Source: Aliidiomarina sp. B3213
GTDB lineage: Bacteria; Pseudomonadota; Gammaproteobacteria; Enterobacterales; Alteromonadaceae
Assembly (NCBI RefSeq): GCF_003290085.1
Contig: NZ_QMKJ01000002.1
Location: forward strand, 372,001 to 436,000
Direction: 5' to 3'
DNA length: 64,000 nucleotides
Part shown: one piece after another, positions 8,526 to 17,753 of the stretch
Layout of the letters: each line of letters opens with the position of its first letter
Numbering within the stretch: position 1 is the stretch's first letter
Made by a program: the position numbers and the translations under genes
Notes under the pieces: model-generated
Databases searched by the model: none
What the model saw: the letters and a program-made list of their open reading frames with translations, nothing else
What the model was told of the DNA's origin: nothing

Positions 8526-11192
8526 TTATGCGTTTAGCGGGTTAATTTTTTCAACGTCGATGCCCAAGTCTTTAATCGCTTTGGTCACCACTTTTTTCTC
8601 GATATCACCAGACTTAGCAAGTTCAGCAAGCGCTGCAACAACTACATAGTTAGCGTTCACTTCGAAGTGACGACGTAGGTTGTCACGGCTGTCTGAGCGG
8701 CCAAAACCGTCTGTGCCTAACACACGGTACGATCCCGGAACCCATGCACGTACTTGGTCCGCATACAACTTCATATAATCTGTTGCAGCGATTACAGGAC
8801 CCTTACCACTCTCAAGAACACCTGTAACGAATGCCTTCTTCTCTTTCTTAGAAGGATTGAGCATGTTGTAACGCTCAACATCCAAGCCGTCACGCGCTAG
8901 CTCGTTAAACGAGGTTGCGCTATAAACTTTAGAGCTCACGTTGTATTTATCTTTCAAGATATCTGCAGCTTTGCGCACTTCCTGTAAAATAGTACCAGAA
9001 CCAACTAAACGCACTTCACCGGCACTCTTAGTGGCTTTCACTTGGTCTAGCTCGTAAATACCTCGCAAAATACCTTCTTCAGCGCCTTCAGGCATTTCTG
9101 GTTGTTTGTAGTTTTCATTCATCACGGTGATGTAATAGAAAACATTTTCCTGCTCTGCGAACATACGACGCATACCGTCTTGTACAATCACGGCCACTTC
9201 ATAACCGTAGGTTGGGTCGTAAGTTACGCAATTTGGAACAGTACCGAAATGCAGGTGGCTGTGTCCGTCTTGGTGCTGCAAGCCTTCGCCATTAAGCGTT
9301 GTACGGCCCGCTGTACCACCAATTAAGAAGCCCCTTGCTTGGCTGTCGCCAGCGGCCCATACAAGGTCACCAACGCGTTGGAAGCCAAACATCGAGTAGT
9401 AAATATAAACCGGTATCATGGGCTCGTTGTTGGTCGAGTAACTCGTACCCGCAGCGACCCAAGACGCCATAGCACCTAGCTCGTTGATACCCTCTTGCAG
9501 AACTTGGCCTTTTTTATCTTCGCGGTAATACGCAACTTGGTCGGCATCCTGCGGCGTATACTTCTGGCCTTGGCTCGAGTAAATACCTACTTGTCTAAAC
9601 AAACCTTCCATACCGAAAGTACGAGCTTCGTCTGGAATGATAGGCACAACACGTTGGCCAATTTTCTTGTCTTTTAACATTGCTGTTAGAACACGTACAA
9701 ATGCCATTGTGGTTGAAATTTCTCTATCACCAGAACCTTTCAGAACAGCTTCAAATGCCTTCAAACCTGGAACTTCTAGAGTCTGGTCTGCTTCTTGGCG
9801 ACGCACAGGCATGGAACCACCTAACTTTTCACGGCGTTCGCGCAAGTATTTAAGCTCTTCACTGTCTTCAGGGAAGCGGTAGTACGGAATGTCTTCAAGC
9901 TCAGAGTCTTTCACTGGGATATTGAAACGGTCACGGAAGTGTTTAATGGCGTCCATATCCATTTTCTTCACTTGGTGCGCTACGTTCTTACCTTCACCAG
10001 CAGAACCCATGCCGTAGCCTTTCACCGTTTTCGCTAAGATCACTTGTGGGCGACCTTTCGTATTTACGGCTTTGTTATATGCAGCATAAACCTTAACTGG
10101 ATCGTGGCCACCACGATTCAAACGCCAAATATCCTCGTCGGAAAGGTTGGCCACCATAGCTTTAGTTTCTTCAGTTTTTCCGAAGAAATGTTCTCTGGTG
10201 TATGCTCCGCCTTTCGCTTTATAGTTTTGGTACTCACCGTCCACGCTCGTTTGCATAATTTCAGCAAGTTTGCCTTCAGTGTCACGGTAAAGAAGAGGAT
10301 CCCAATAACGCCCCCAAATCACTTTAATCACTTCCCAGCCTGCGCCACGGAATGTGCCTTCAAGCTCTTGAATGATCTTACCGTTACCGCGCACAGGACC
10401 GTCTAGACGTTGAAGGTTACAGTTGATCACGAACGTCAAATTGTCCAAGCCTTCACGACTAGCAAGACCAATAGCACCTAAACTTTCTGGCTCATCTACT
10501 TCACCATCACCGAGGAAGCAGTAAACGCGCTGATTAGAACAGTCTTTAATGCCGCGGTCGGTCAGATACTTCAAGAAACGTGCGGTGTAAATCGCCTGCA
10601 TCGGACCAAGACCCATAGACACCGTTGGGAACTGCCAGTAGTCCGACATAAGTTTCGGGTGCGGATAACTCGGCAAACCTTCTCCGTCTACCTCTTGGCG
10701 AAAACCGTCTAGCTGCTCTTCAGTAATACGGCCTTCTAAAAATGAACGCGCGTAGATACCAGGAGACGCATGTCCCTGAATAAATAGGAAGTCGCCGCCA
10801 TCTTCCCCTGGCGCACGGAAGAAGTGGTTGAAACCAACGTCATAAAGCATCGCAGAAGAAGCGAAGCTCGAGATGTGTCCGCCTAATTCAAGCTCTTTCT
10901 TAGAAGCTCGCAACACCATAGCCAACGCATTCCAACGAATTGCAGCACGAATTCTAGACTCAAGCGTTTGGTCACCTGGCATTACCGGCTCTTGGCTTAC
11001 CGGAATAGTATTCAAGTAAGCTGTTGTCGGTTGATAAGGTAGGTAAGCACCACTTCTGCGTGCCTTATCAATAAGTTGTTCTAAAATATAATGCGCACGC
11101 TTCGGACCTTCAGCATCTAATACTGACTCTAGCGCTTCTACCCACTCTAACGTTTCTTGTGGATCGACATCTTTATGATCATGCTCTGCCAT
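8526..11192 (-). CDS. aceE: Pyruvate dehydrogenase E1 (homodimeric)
   Basis: Thiamine-diphosphate enzyme that decarboxylates pyruvate and acetylates the lipoyl groups of AceF. The protein has 888 residues, about the length of E. coli AceE (887). Visible marks are the N-terminal block DVDPQETLEWVEALESV, the ThDP/Mg region around GDGEVDEPES, and AceE-type blocks such as GTAGRTTLNGEGLQHQDGHS. The ATG at 11192 (MAEHDHKDVDP) is chosen because AAAGGAG sits 6 bases upstream; an in-frame GTG at 11207 would overlap that ribosome site. It is the first enzyme gene of the operon, 29 bases after pdhR and 10 bases before aceF. Confidence 0.97.
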   Translation of the reverse strand: MAEHDHKDVDPQETLEWVEALESVLDAEGPKRAHYILEQLIDKARRSGAYLPYQPTTAYLNTIPVSQEPVMPGDQTLESRIRAAIRWNALAMVLRASKKELELGGHISSFASSAMLYDVGFNHFFRAPGEDGGDFLFIQGHASPGIYARSFLEGRITEEQLDGFRQEVDGEGLPSYPHPKLMSDYWQFPTVSMGLGPMQAIYTARFLKYLTDRGIKDCSNQRVYCFLGDGEVDEPESLGAIGLASREGLDNLTFVINCNLQRLDGPVRGNGKIIQELEGTFRGAGWEVIKVIWGRYWDPLLYRDTEGKLAEIMQTSVDGEYQNYKAKGGAYTREHFFGKTEETKAMVANLSDEDIWRLNRGGHDPVKVYAAYNKAVNTKGRPQVILAKTVKGYGMGSAGEGKNVAHQVKKMDMDAIKHFRDRFNIPVKDSELEDIPYYRFPEDSEELKYLRERREKLGGSMPVRRQEADQTLEVPGLKAFEAVLKGSGDREISTTMAFVRVLTAMLKDKKIGQRVVPIIPDEARTFGMEGLFRQVGIYSSQGQKYTPQDADQVAYYREDKKGQVLQEGINELGAMASWVAAGTSYSTNNEPMIPVYIYYSMFGFQRVGDLVWAAGDSQARGFLIGGTAGRTTLNGEGLQHQDGHSHLHFGTVPNCVTYDPTYGYEVAVIVQDGMRRMFAEQENVFYYITVMNENYKQPEMPEGAEEGILRGIYELDQVKATKSAGEVRLVGSGTILQEVRKAADILKDKYNVSSKVYSATSFNELARDGLDVERYNMLNPSKKEKKAFVTGVLESGKGPVIAATDYMKLYADQVRAWVPGSYRVLGTDGFGRSDSRDNLRRHFEVNANYVVVAALAELAKSGDIEKKVVTKAIKDLGIDVEKINPLNA

Positions 11193-11221
11193 AACGGCTC
11201 CTTTCACTTAAAATTCGTGAT

Positions 11222-11983
11222 TCAGGACACTGTGTCCTGAGATCGTCTGAGCGCTCTCTCGTGACGCCCCTGTTCTCTATTCAGTTGTAAAAGAATATTT
11301 TCAATGTAGGCAAGATGCGCATGGCACGCCTCTCGCGCTTGTTCAGGTTGCCTGTCCGTAATAGCCTTAACCATAGCATTCCTATGAACATGCAACTGCT
11401 CTCGAACATCACTACGGTTTTGTAGCTGTTCTAGATTCTTAAAAATATTGTCTCGTAGTACCGACTGCATGCCTCGCACTAAATGTAACAACACCAAGTT
11501 GTGCGAAGCTTCCGCCACAGTGGTATAAAACTTAACTAACGCATCAGCTTGCGCTTCTACCGACAATTCCGACTGGGTAGCCGTAGCTAAACTCTCTTTA
11601 ATTCGCTCAAGATCGTCGTCGGTACCGCGAAGCGCTGCGAAATAAGCAGACACACTCTCCAGCGCATGACGAAATTCTAGTAAGTCGAATTGTGATTCCG
11701 GATGACGAGAGAGTAAGTCGAATAAAGGGTCAGAAACCTGCTGATTTAGAGCACCGGTAACATAGGTGCCTCCGCCTTGGCGACGGCTAACTAAACCACG
11801 CACTTCTAACTTTTGGATAGCTTCGCGTAATGAAGGTCGGGAAACTTCGAATTGCCGCGCTAGTTCTCGTTCAGCAGGCAAGCGCGTGCCGGCGGGCCAT
11901 GTCCCGTCAACAATAAGAGCTTCCATCTGGCCAACAATGACGTCTGAAAGCTTGGTGTGCTTGATTTTTCCAACAGCAACCAT
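11222..11983 (-). CDS. pdhR: GntR-family repressor of the pyruvate dehydrogenase operon
   Basis: Pyruvate-responsive transcription factor of the FadR subfamily, 253 residues (E. coli PdhR has 254). The N-terminal winged helix (about residues 8-75) contains ERELARQFEVSRPSLREAIQKLEVRGLV and the wing RRQGGGTYV. The remainder is an all-helical FCD ligand-binding domain. It is the first gene of the pdhR-aceE-aceF-lpd operon. A palindrome matching the PdhR box lies 24 bases before its start, so autorepression relieved by pyruvate is likely, as known in E. coli. The ATG at 11983 has only a weak ribosome site. Confidence 0.95.
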   Translation of the reverse strand: MVAVGKIKHTKLSDVIVGQMEALIVDGTWPAGTRLPAERELARQFEVSRPSLREAIQKLEVRGLVSRRQGGGTYVTGALNQQVSDPLFDLLSRHPESQFDLLEFRHALESVSAYFAALRGTDDDLERIKESLATATQSELSVEAQADALVKFYTTVAEASHNLVLLHLVRGMQSVLRDNIFKNLEQLQNRSDVREQLHVHRNAMVKAITDRQPEQAREACHAHLAYIENILLQLNREQGRHERALRRSQDTVS

Positions 11984-12006
11984 GGTTTGCGCATACCCTC
12001 TGGTTA

Positions 12007-12021
12007 TTTGGTCTTACCAAT
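12007..12021 (-). promoter_or_regulatory. PdhR operator
   Basis: On the minus strand the site reads ATTGGTAAGACCAAA, matching the E. coli PdhR box ATTGGTnnnACCAAT at all but one position. It lies just after the predicted transcription start of pdhR, so binding would block transcription of pdhR-aceEF-lpd. Confidence 0.85.
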
Positions 12022-12031
12022 TTTCCAGAAA

Positions 12032-12060
12032 ATTATAACGCTATTGCTATAATCTTTCTA
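12032..12060 (-). promoter_or_regulatory. Promoter of pdhR-aceE-aceF-lpd
   Basis: A perfect -10 TATAAT (minus strand, 12032-12037) with a weak -35 candidate TAGAAA 17 bases upstream. The start point would be near 12025, placing the PdhR operator at about +4 to +18. Confidence 0.7.
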
Positions 12061-12097
12061 GTACCGCCTATTGGAATCTTGAGTTTTCAGCCAATGG

Positions 12098-12892
12098 TCA
12101 TACCACCCAACCAAACAGTGTGGCGAGTGCAATAGCAGCCAAAAGCAAAATAGTACTTCTTCTAGCTAATGCCAACATTGCCTCTGGCTCGGCGTTTACC
12201 GCAACATCACCGCTGGGTATTTCCTCTGCGGAACGGGCAATGGTGAGCAATGTTTCTTGTGAAGCTTCTACTTTAGTTAAATGTTCCAGCCAAACCGGTA
12301 GCGCTTTCGAGAAATTACCTACTAACAAAAATGCGAAACTAGCTACACGACTAGGAATCCAGTCAATCCAGTCCATGAATGCACCTACGCGGTCTGCGTT
12401 GGCTCGGAAGAACGCATAAGCTAAAGCACCTGGCGCTCCTAACAGCACAAACCAAAGAGCTACCGCAAAGTAAAAACGGAAGTTAAGCCATAAAATATGG
12501 TCACCTATAGAGGCTCCCGGACCGGCCCCATCACCTAAAAATTTTTCCGCTTGTTCCTTTTGGCTTGCTAAATCTTCTCTTTGCACTGCCAAAAACCATT
12601 CACGCATTGCATCTCTTTTGTTTCTGCAGCCAATAACCAAAGTAAGTACTAACACATTAACAAGCAGCAGAAGTAAACTCTGGTCGCTCATCAGTAGTAA
12701 AATAGCTAATATAAACGCAGGAATAAGAAGCAGAAAGGGACCAAATGTTGTATTTTGCCGCGCACTACCAAAGGTTCGATGCCCTGTTAGCCAAGCATCA
12801 AAACTGCGGGCTTTCTCGTCCAGCTCCCAACCTGCAGGCGTGACACGAAGCCTCTCTAAAGCCAAAGCTAAAAATAAAGAAAATACGATCAT
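12098..12892 (-). CDS. ampE: AmpE inner-membrane protein
   Basis: Integral inner-membrane protein of the ampD-ampE pair; its biochemical role is not well defined. The protein has 264 residues (E. coli has 284). It shares the start pattern LFLALALERLR, the central block ILWLNFRFYFA, the stretch DWIPSRVASFAFLLVGNFSKALPVW (given here only as family landmark) and a C-terminal membrane helix. Its start overlaps the ampD stop by 4 bases (ATGA), so the two genes are translationally coupled. The stop lies 37 bases upstream of the pdhR -35 region, with no clear terminator. Confidence 0.93.
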   Translation of the reverse strand: MIVFSLFLALALERLRVTPAGWELDEKARSFDAWLTGHRTFGSARQNTTFGPFLLLIPAFILAILLLMSDQSLLLLLVNVLVLTLVIGCRNKRDAMREWFLAVQREDLASQKEQAEKFLGDGAGPGASIGDHILWLNFRFYFAVALWFVLLGAPGALAYAFFRANADRVGAFMDWIDWIPSRVASFAFLLVGNFSKALPVWLEHLTKVEASQETLLTIARSAEEIPSGDVAVNAEPEAMLALARRSTILLLAAIALATLFGWVV

Positions 12893-13455
12893 TCAGTTGT
12901 CCTTTTTACGCATTGACGAACTTCGTCAATAAAGCGTGACCAATTAAAAGCTTCGCCTGGGTCTGTTTTCCGACCTGGAGCAATGTGTTCGTGCCCCACT
13001 ATACGATCTAACGTAATGTCTGGATAGTCGAGCATAATGGCAGCCGCGAGTTCAGCTAATTTCTCATACTGCAAATCAGTGTAGGGTGTGGTGTCCGTTC
13101 CCTCAAGTTCAATACCAATACTAAAGTCGTTACAACGCTCTCGCCCCTTGAACGCTGAGCGACCTGCGTGCCACGCTCGACGGTCAAATGGAACGTATTG
13201 AATCACTTCCCCGTTTCTTCTTACTAAACAGTGCGCCGAGACCCGCAATCCTTCAAGCTCACCAAAGCTACTATCGGCTTTACAATCTAGGCATCCCATA
13301 AATAGATCATCAATATAAGGACCACCAAACTGCCCCGCAGGCAAACTTATGCCGTGAATAACCAGCAAACTTATATCATTACTATCTGGCCTTTCGTCTG
13401 CGTGTGGTGACGCTCGAAAGACACCCTCTTTTACAACGTGTTGTTGAATCTTCAA
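12889..13455 (-). CDS. ampD: 1,6-anhydro-N-acetylmuramyl-L-alanine amidase (AmpD)
   Basis: Cytosolic zinc amidase of cell-wall recycling that removes peptides from anhydro-muropeptides. In species with an inducible AmpC it thereby keeps beta-lactamase induction low. The protein has 188 residues, Amidase_2 fold. Predicted zinc ligands align with E. coli: His34 (LLVIHGISLP), His155 and Asp165 in GHEHIAPGRKTDPG, with catalytic Glu116 in IGIELEG. The start is TTG at 13455, with AGGG 7 bases upstream. No in-frame ATG exists, and this start gives the same N-terminal length as E. coli. No ampC or ampR lies in the window. It is coupled to ampE. Confidence 0.95.
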   Translation of the reverse strand: MKIQQHVVKEGVFRASPHADERPDSNDISLLVIHGISLPAGQFGGPYIDDLFMGCLDCKADSSFGELEGLRVSAHCLVRRNGEVIQYVPFDRRAWHAGRSAFKGRERCNDFSIGIELEGTDTTPYTDLQYEKLAELAAAIMLDYPDITLDRIVGHEHIAPGRKTDPGEAFNWSRFIDEVRQCVKRTTE

Positions 13456-13558
13456 GATCTTTCCCTAATCACTATGGGTATAATTTATTTTAACTTGAGT
13501 TGATTATAACGACACCTTTGCGAGAAGATCGAGTTATCAGACATTGAGCATACAAAAG

Positions 13559-14095
13559 ATGAACGGTACAAACGACAATACTGCACAAATCGGAAAATTC
13601 TTTAACTGGTTCGCATGGATTGCTGCGTTGGGCCTATTGTATTGGTTTTTTAATGACGCACTCGAAGCTCAGTTCAATCCGAATCAACAGGTAGAAACCT
13701 ATCAACAAGGTTCAGACGCTGTTGTGGTGTTGCAACAGAACCGTGCAGGGCATTACGTTGCCAATGGATATATCAACAATGAACCGGTCACCTTTTTACT
13801 CGACACGGGTGCAACACAAGTAGCTATACCAGGACGGCTCGCGCGGCGGCTTAATCTGCAACAAGGCACGCCGATTCGAGTACAAACCGCCAACGGTATT
13901 GCCACAGCCTATCAAACCGAAGTGAACACGCTGCAATTAGGAGAAATTCAACTTACAGGCGTGGCCGCAAGTGTAGTACCCGACTACGACAGTGAGCATA
14001 TACTGCTAGGCATGAGCGCCCTTCGCGCGTTAGAATTCAATCAGCGCGACGGGCAACTCACGATTCGTCAGCGCAAAAACACTTCTTACCCCTAG
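13559..14095 (+). CDS. Membrane-anchored retropepsin-like aspartic protease
   Basis: Small clan AA aspartic protease of the TIGR02281 type. From the ATG at 13559 it has 178 residues: one N-terminal membrane helix (about 16-31), then a retroviral-protease-like domain with catalytic LLDTGAT (Asp82-Thr-Gly) and a second conserved block LLGMSALRALEF. Enzymes of this fold act as homodimers, so each chain supplies one Asp. The substrate is unknown; the orientation suggests the catalytic domain is periplasmic. A TTG at 13544 is an alternative start; neither start has a strong ribosome site. It is divergent from ampD and 21 bases upstream of nadC, probably in one transcript. Confidence 0.85.
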   Translation: MNGTNDNTAQIGKFFNWFAWIAALGLLYWFFNDALEAQFNPNQQVETYQQGSDAVVVLQQNRAGHYVANGYINNEPVTFLLDTGATQVAIPGRLARRLNLQQGTPIRVQTANGIATAYQTEVNTLQLGEIQLTGVAASVVPDYDSEHILLGMSALRALEFNQRDGQLTIRQRKNTSYP

Positions 14096-14101
14096 AATTA
14101 A

Positions 14102-15010
<909 letters not shown>

Positions 15011-15022
15011 GCCGAAAAGCAT

Positions 15023-15047
15023 GTGAGCTATTGCTGAAATAGCTCAC
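15023..15047 (+). terminator. Possible terminator after nadC
   Basis: A perfect 10-bp stem (15023-15032 and 15038-15047) with a 5-base loop, 12 bases after the nadC stop. Only TT follows before mixed sequence, so it would be weak or Rho-aided. It separates nadC from the pilin gene. Confidence 0.5.
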
Positions 15048-15110
15048 TTAAGTTCGCTACCTTTTACCTTAAACACTATACCTTCTTTGTTCGCAAACAA
15101 GGAGGTGAGT

Positions 15111-15569
15111 GTGAATCAAGCAAGTATCAAACAAAGGGCGTTTAGTTTAATCGAGCTCATGGTGGTTGTGGCCATTTTAGGCATCCTGAGCTCAGTCGCT
15201 ATTCCAGCGTTCACCGACTACACCCAACGTTCTCGCGCCACAACAGCCTTACTCGGCTTACAGCCGTGGCAAACTGGAATTACGCTGTGTTGGCAGCAGT
15301 ATGGGACGCTTAATAGTTGCAATGAGTTAGGTACACAAGGCATACCGGCGTCACCATCAATTTTTCCAGAAGGTATTACAGCAATAGCTTCCGGCTCCAA
15401 TACTGGCTCTATTGCTGCCACTTTAGCGGCAACCGACACAACCGGAGAGCCGATTCAAGTAGAGTTAGTACCCCAAACAACCGACACTCAAATTTCATGG
15501 CAAGTCTTTTGTTCTGACTTCACCCTTCAACCTCGCATCTCTCGTTGTATTGGCTCATTAGAGGGTTAA
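15111..15569 (+). CDS. pilA: Type IV prepilin (PilA/PpdD-like)
   Basis: Major-pilin-like subunit of 152 residues. The start is GTG at 15111, with GGAGG 5 bases upstream; a GTG at 15105 overlaps that site and a TTG at 15087 has no support. This gives a 10-residue basic leader ending RA before the mature FSLIELMVV, with Glu at +5 and the usual hydrophobic helix. The residue before the cut is Ala, whereas type IV prepilins nearly always have Gly. Four cysteines follow, a pair near ITLCWQ and LNSCNE and a C-terminal pair (VFCSD, SRCIG), typical of disulfide-closed pilin loops. It heads a cluster with ATPase, PilC-like and prepilin peptidase genes, like ppdD-hofB-hofC of E. coli. Confidence 0.88.
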   Translation: MNQASIKQRAFSLIELMVVVAILGILSSVAIPAFTDYTQRSRATTALLGLQPWQTGITLCWQQYGTLNSCNELGTQGIPASPSIFPEGITAIASGSNTGSIAATLAATDTTGEPIQVELVPQTTDTQISWQVFCSDFTLQPRISRCIGSLEG

Positions 15570-15572
15570 CCT

Positions 15573-16553
15573 ATGGAAACCGCTAACCTACCTAAAGCCC
15601 TTCACGAACTCATTGTGAATGCCTGCCAAACGCAAGCCTCCGACGTGCATTTTGAGCCGTCGAAAGAACACCTCATAGTTCGTTCTCGGATTTTAGGCCG
15701 CTTGTCTATTGTGGAAAAACTACCTAAATCACAGGGTATTCAGTGCATTGCAGCGTTAAAAAATGCGGCCAATATGGACGTGACTCAGCGCCAAACACCA
15801 CAAGACGGTAGGTTTCAATTGGCAGTTGAACACCAAAATATAGATTGCCGTTTAAATGTTATGCCCACCATTTGGGGTGAAAAAGCAGTGGTACGTCTGC
15901 TGAACACGCAGGGTACATTGATATCCCTTGACCATTTGGGAATGCTACCCGAGCAACTCAAAATAGTTCAGCAACAGCTCGTTCATTCGCACGGGCTGAT
16001 TTTAACTACAGGTCCTACAGGTAGCGGTAAGACCGCAACGCTGTATGCCATGTTAGAATCGCTCAATAATGCCAGCCTTAACATCAGTAGCGTTGAAGAC
16101 CCTGTCGAAGTTCCGATAGACGGTGTAAACCAAACAGAGGTGAACTCCAGCTTCCATCGCTCTTTTGCGCAATGCCTAAGAGCGTTACTCAGACAAGACC
16201 CCGACATACTTATGGTAGGAGAAATTAGAGACGCAGAAACAGCGGAAGTAACCCTACAAGCGGCTCAAACAGGGCATTTAGTCCTCGCCACACTGCATGC
16301 GAGTAATGGACTTGCTGCCATTGTCAGGCTATTGCAGCTGCAATGTTCAGCAGTGCAAATTGCTAGTTCGTTACGATTGTTGATGAACCAACGCCTTGTG
16401 ACTATTGGCAAACAACGAAAGGGTGTGTTCGACATAAACCCCATGACCGAGCAGCTTAGTCATGCCCTACTCGCGCACTCAAACAGCAGCAACTGCTGGA
16501 ATCAAATCAAAAATGCATTAGGAAACGGTCAAGAAACTGTATGCGAACATTGA
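15573..16553 (+). CDS. Short GspE/PilB-family pilus ATPase (HofB-like)
   Basis: Secretion ATPase expected to power pilus assembly at the inner membrane. The protein has only 326 residues. It keeps the region around QASDVHFEP (about 20-110) and the RecA-like domain: Walker A GPTGSGKT, the Asp box SVEDPVE, Walker B DILMVGEIRD and the His box TGHLVLATLHA. The approximately 150-residue N-terminal domain of PilB (about 565 residues) is missing, and no CxxC zinc pairs are seen near NQRLVTIGKQRKG where PilB normally has them. All nucleotide-binding residues are intact, so this looks like a reduced enzyme rather than a pseudogene. The start lies 4 bases after the pilin gene with GAGGG upstream. Its end overlaps the next gene by 13 bases. 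Confidence 0.85.
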   Translation: METANLPKALHELIVNACQTQASDVHFEPSKEHLIVRSRILGRLSIVEKLPKSQGIQCIAALKNAANMDVTQRQTPQDGRFQLAVEHQNIDCRLNVMPTIWGEKAVVRLLNTQGTLISLDHLGMLPEQLKIVQQQLVHSHGLILTTGPTGSGKTATLYAMLESLNNASLNISSVEDPVEVPIDGVNQTEVNSSFHRSFAQCLRALLRQDPDILMVGEIRDAETAEVTLQAAQTGHLVLATLHASNGLAAIVRLLQLQCSAVQIASSLRLLMNQRLVTIGKQRKGVFDINPMTEQLSHALLAHSNSSNCWNQIKNALGNGQETVCEH

Positions 16554-17725
16554 AATGGTTGAAGTGGCGAACCGCAGATCATTCGGGCGTACGCTTGGCA
16601 GAAAGTAAGTCATTACTCATTATCGAACTCTGGCAACAAGAGCACCACGTAAAGTCTGTTCGAACTTTACCCGACTTAAAGAAGACTAAATCTGTGTATT
16701 TGCGTGCCTGTTGGCGTTGGTTCCACGGTTGGCATCAATTAGTCGCATCTGGGTTTGACCACCATGCAGCATTACATAGTTTATTGATGCATGGAACGAC
16801 ACAGCAAGAGTGTCAGCTTTCGCATTCCTGCATACAGCAGGTCGAGCAAGGTCGTCCTCTATCCCAAGGATTACTTCGCAGTTTCCTCGCCAAAGACACC
16901 CATGTCATACGACAAATACAGTTCGCCGAACAAAGCGGTTCATTAGAGGCCGTGCTTAAAGATATTGCCGACGACTTCGAACATCAACTTTACAGCTACC
17001 AACAGCTAAAGAAGTCGATGGCCTACCCTGTGATGGTTTTAATTTTAGGCGTTATGCTTATTCTGGGACTCAAGTTCTTTATTTTCCCAAGGTTCGCCAA
17101 TCTATACGCACAAACAGGGGCCGAACTACCTGGACTTACTCGGGTTATATTAAACCCCAGTGATTTTTATACGCTGCAAGACCTTGCCGTCATAACTTTA
17201 ATTGCATCAAGTCTCTATTTATTGCTCAATGGCGCGCTTCGTTTATGGAAAAACAGCTTCTATTTGAAATCTAAGATTTGGCAGCTCTCTAACGCATTGA
17301 GTCCCATGTTTTTAAAAGCTACAGCAATCGAGCTAGGGCTCATGCTCAAAGGGCTTGAGCAAAATATGCCCATACAAGATATTTGCAGAACACTTTCCAC
17401 TCACTCTAAATGCACACTTCGTACCTACCTGTGGCTCACAGCCCTCCAGTTTGTCCATCGCGGTCAACCCATAGAGCGTATATTTCAGTTATTACGTCTA
17501 CCCGAACGATTTACCGCGATGATAACCATAGGTACGCAAAGCGGCCGTCTCACTCAACAACTTCGACTTGTGGTGCATCAGCTTGAAAGCACCCAACAAC
17601 AGCGGCAGCAGCATCTTTTACAAGTTATTCCGCACATCATGCTTAGTATTATGAGTCTTATTACGGCTGGCTTAATGGCGGCTTTGTATCTTCCGCTATT
17701 TCAGTTAGGGCAAACAGTGGGGTAA
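16541..17725 (+). CDS. Type IV pilus inner-membrane platform protein (PilC/HofC-like)
   Basis: Polytopic platform protein of type IV pilus/type II secretion assembly, 394 residues, with two T2SSF domains. The first ends in membrane helix MVLILGVMLILGLKFFIF (about 165-185). A second membrane segment, VITLIASSLYLLLNGA, follows, and a C-terminal helix ends the protein. The repeated motif appears as FAEQSGSLEAVLKDIADDFE and again as IGTQSGRLTQQLRLV. The N-terminus is longer and more basic than usual and lacks some of the PilC leader sequence. The start overlaps the ATPase stop, so translation is coupled. By cluster order it corresponds to hofC of E. coli. Confidence 0.88.
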   Translation: MRTLKWLKWRTADHSGVRLAESKSLLIIELWQQEHHVKSVRTLPDLKKTKSVYLRACWRWFHGWHQLVASGFDHHAALHSLLMHGTTQQECQLSHSCIQQVEQGRPLSQGLLRSFLAKDTHVIRQIQFAEQSGSLEAVLKDIADDFEHQLYSYQQLKKSMAYPVMVLILGVMLILGLKFFIFPRFANLYAQTGAELPGLTRVILNPSDFYTLQDLAVITLIASSLYLLLNGALRLWKNSFYLKSKIWQLSNALSPMFLKATAIELGLMLKGLEQNMPIQDICRTLSTHSKCTLRTYLWLTALQFVHRGQPIERIFQLLRLPERFTAMITIGTQSGRLTQQLRLVVHQLESTQQQRQQHLLQVIPHIMLSIMSLITAGLMAALYLPLFQLGQTVG

Positions 17726-17753
17726 CATTGTCTTTTCACCAAGGAGAAAGTGC

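Noticed and set aside
7791-8537. 248-codon plus-strand open frame opposite aceF
   Set aside because: It mirrors the Ser/Glu/Asp-rich linkers of aceF, is low-complexity Ser-rich, has no ribosome site and fully overlaps a certain gene.
15087-15110. Pilin start at the TTG at 15087 or GTG at 15105
   Set aside because: Both lie before or within the GGAGG ribosome site and would give an untypical longer leader.
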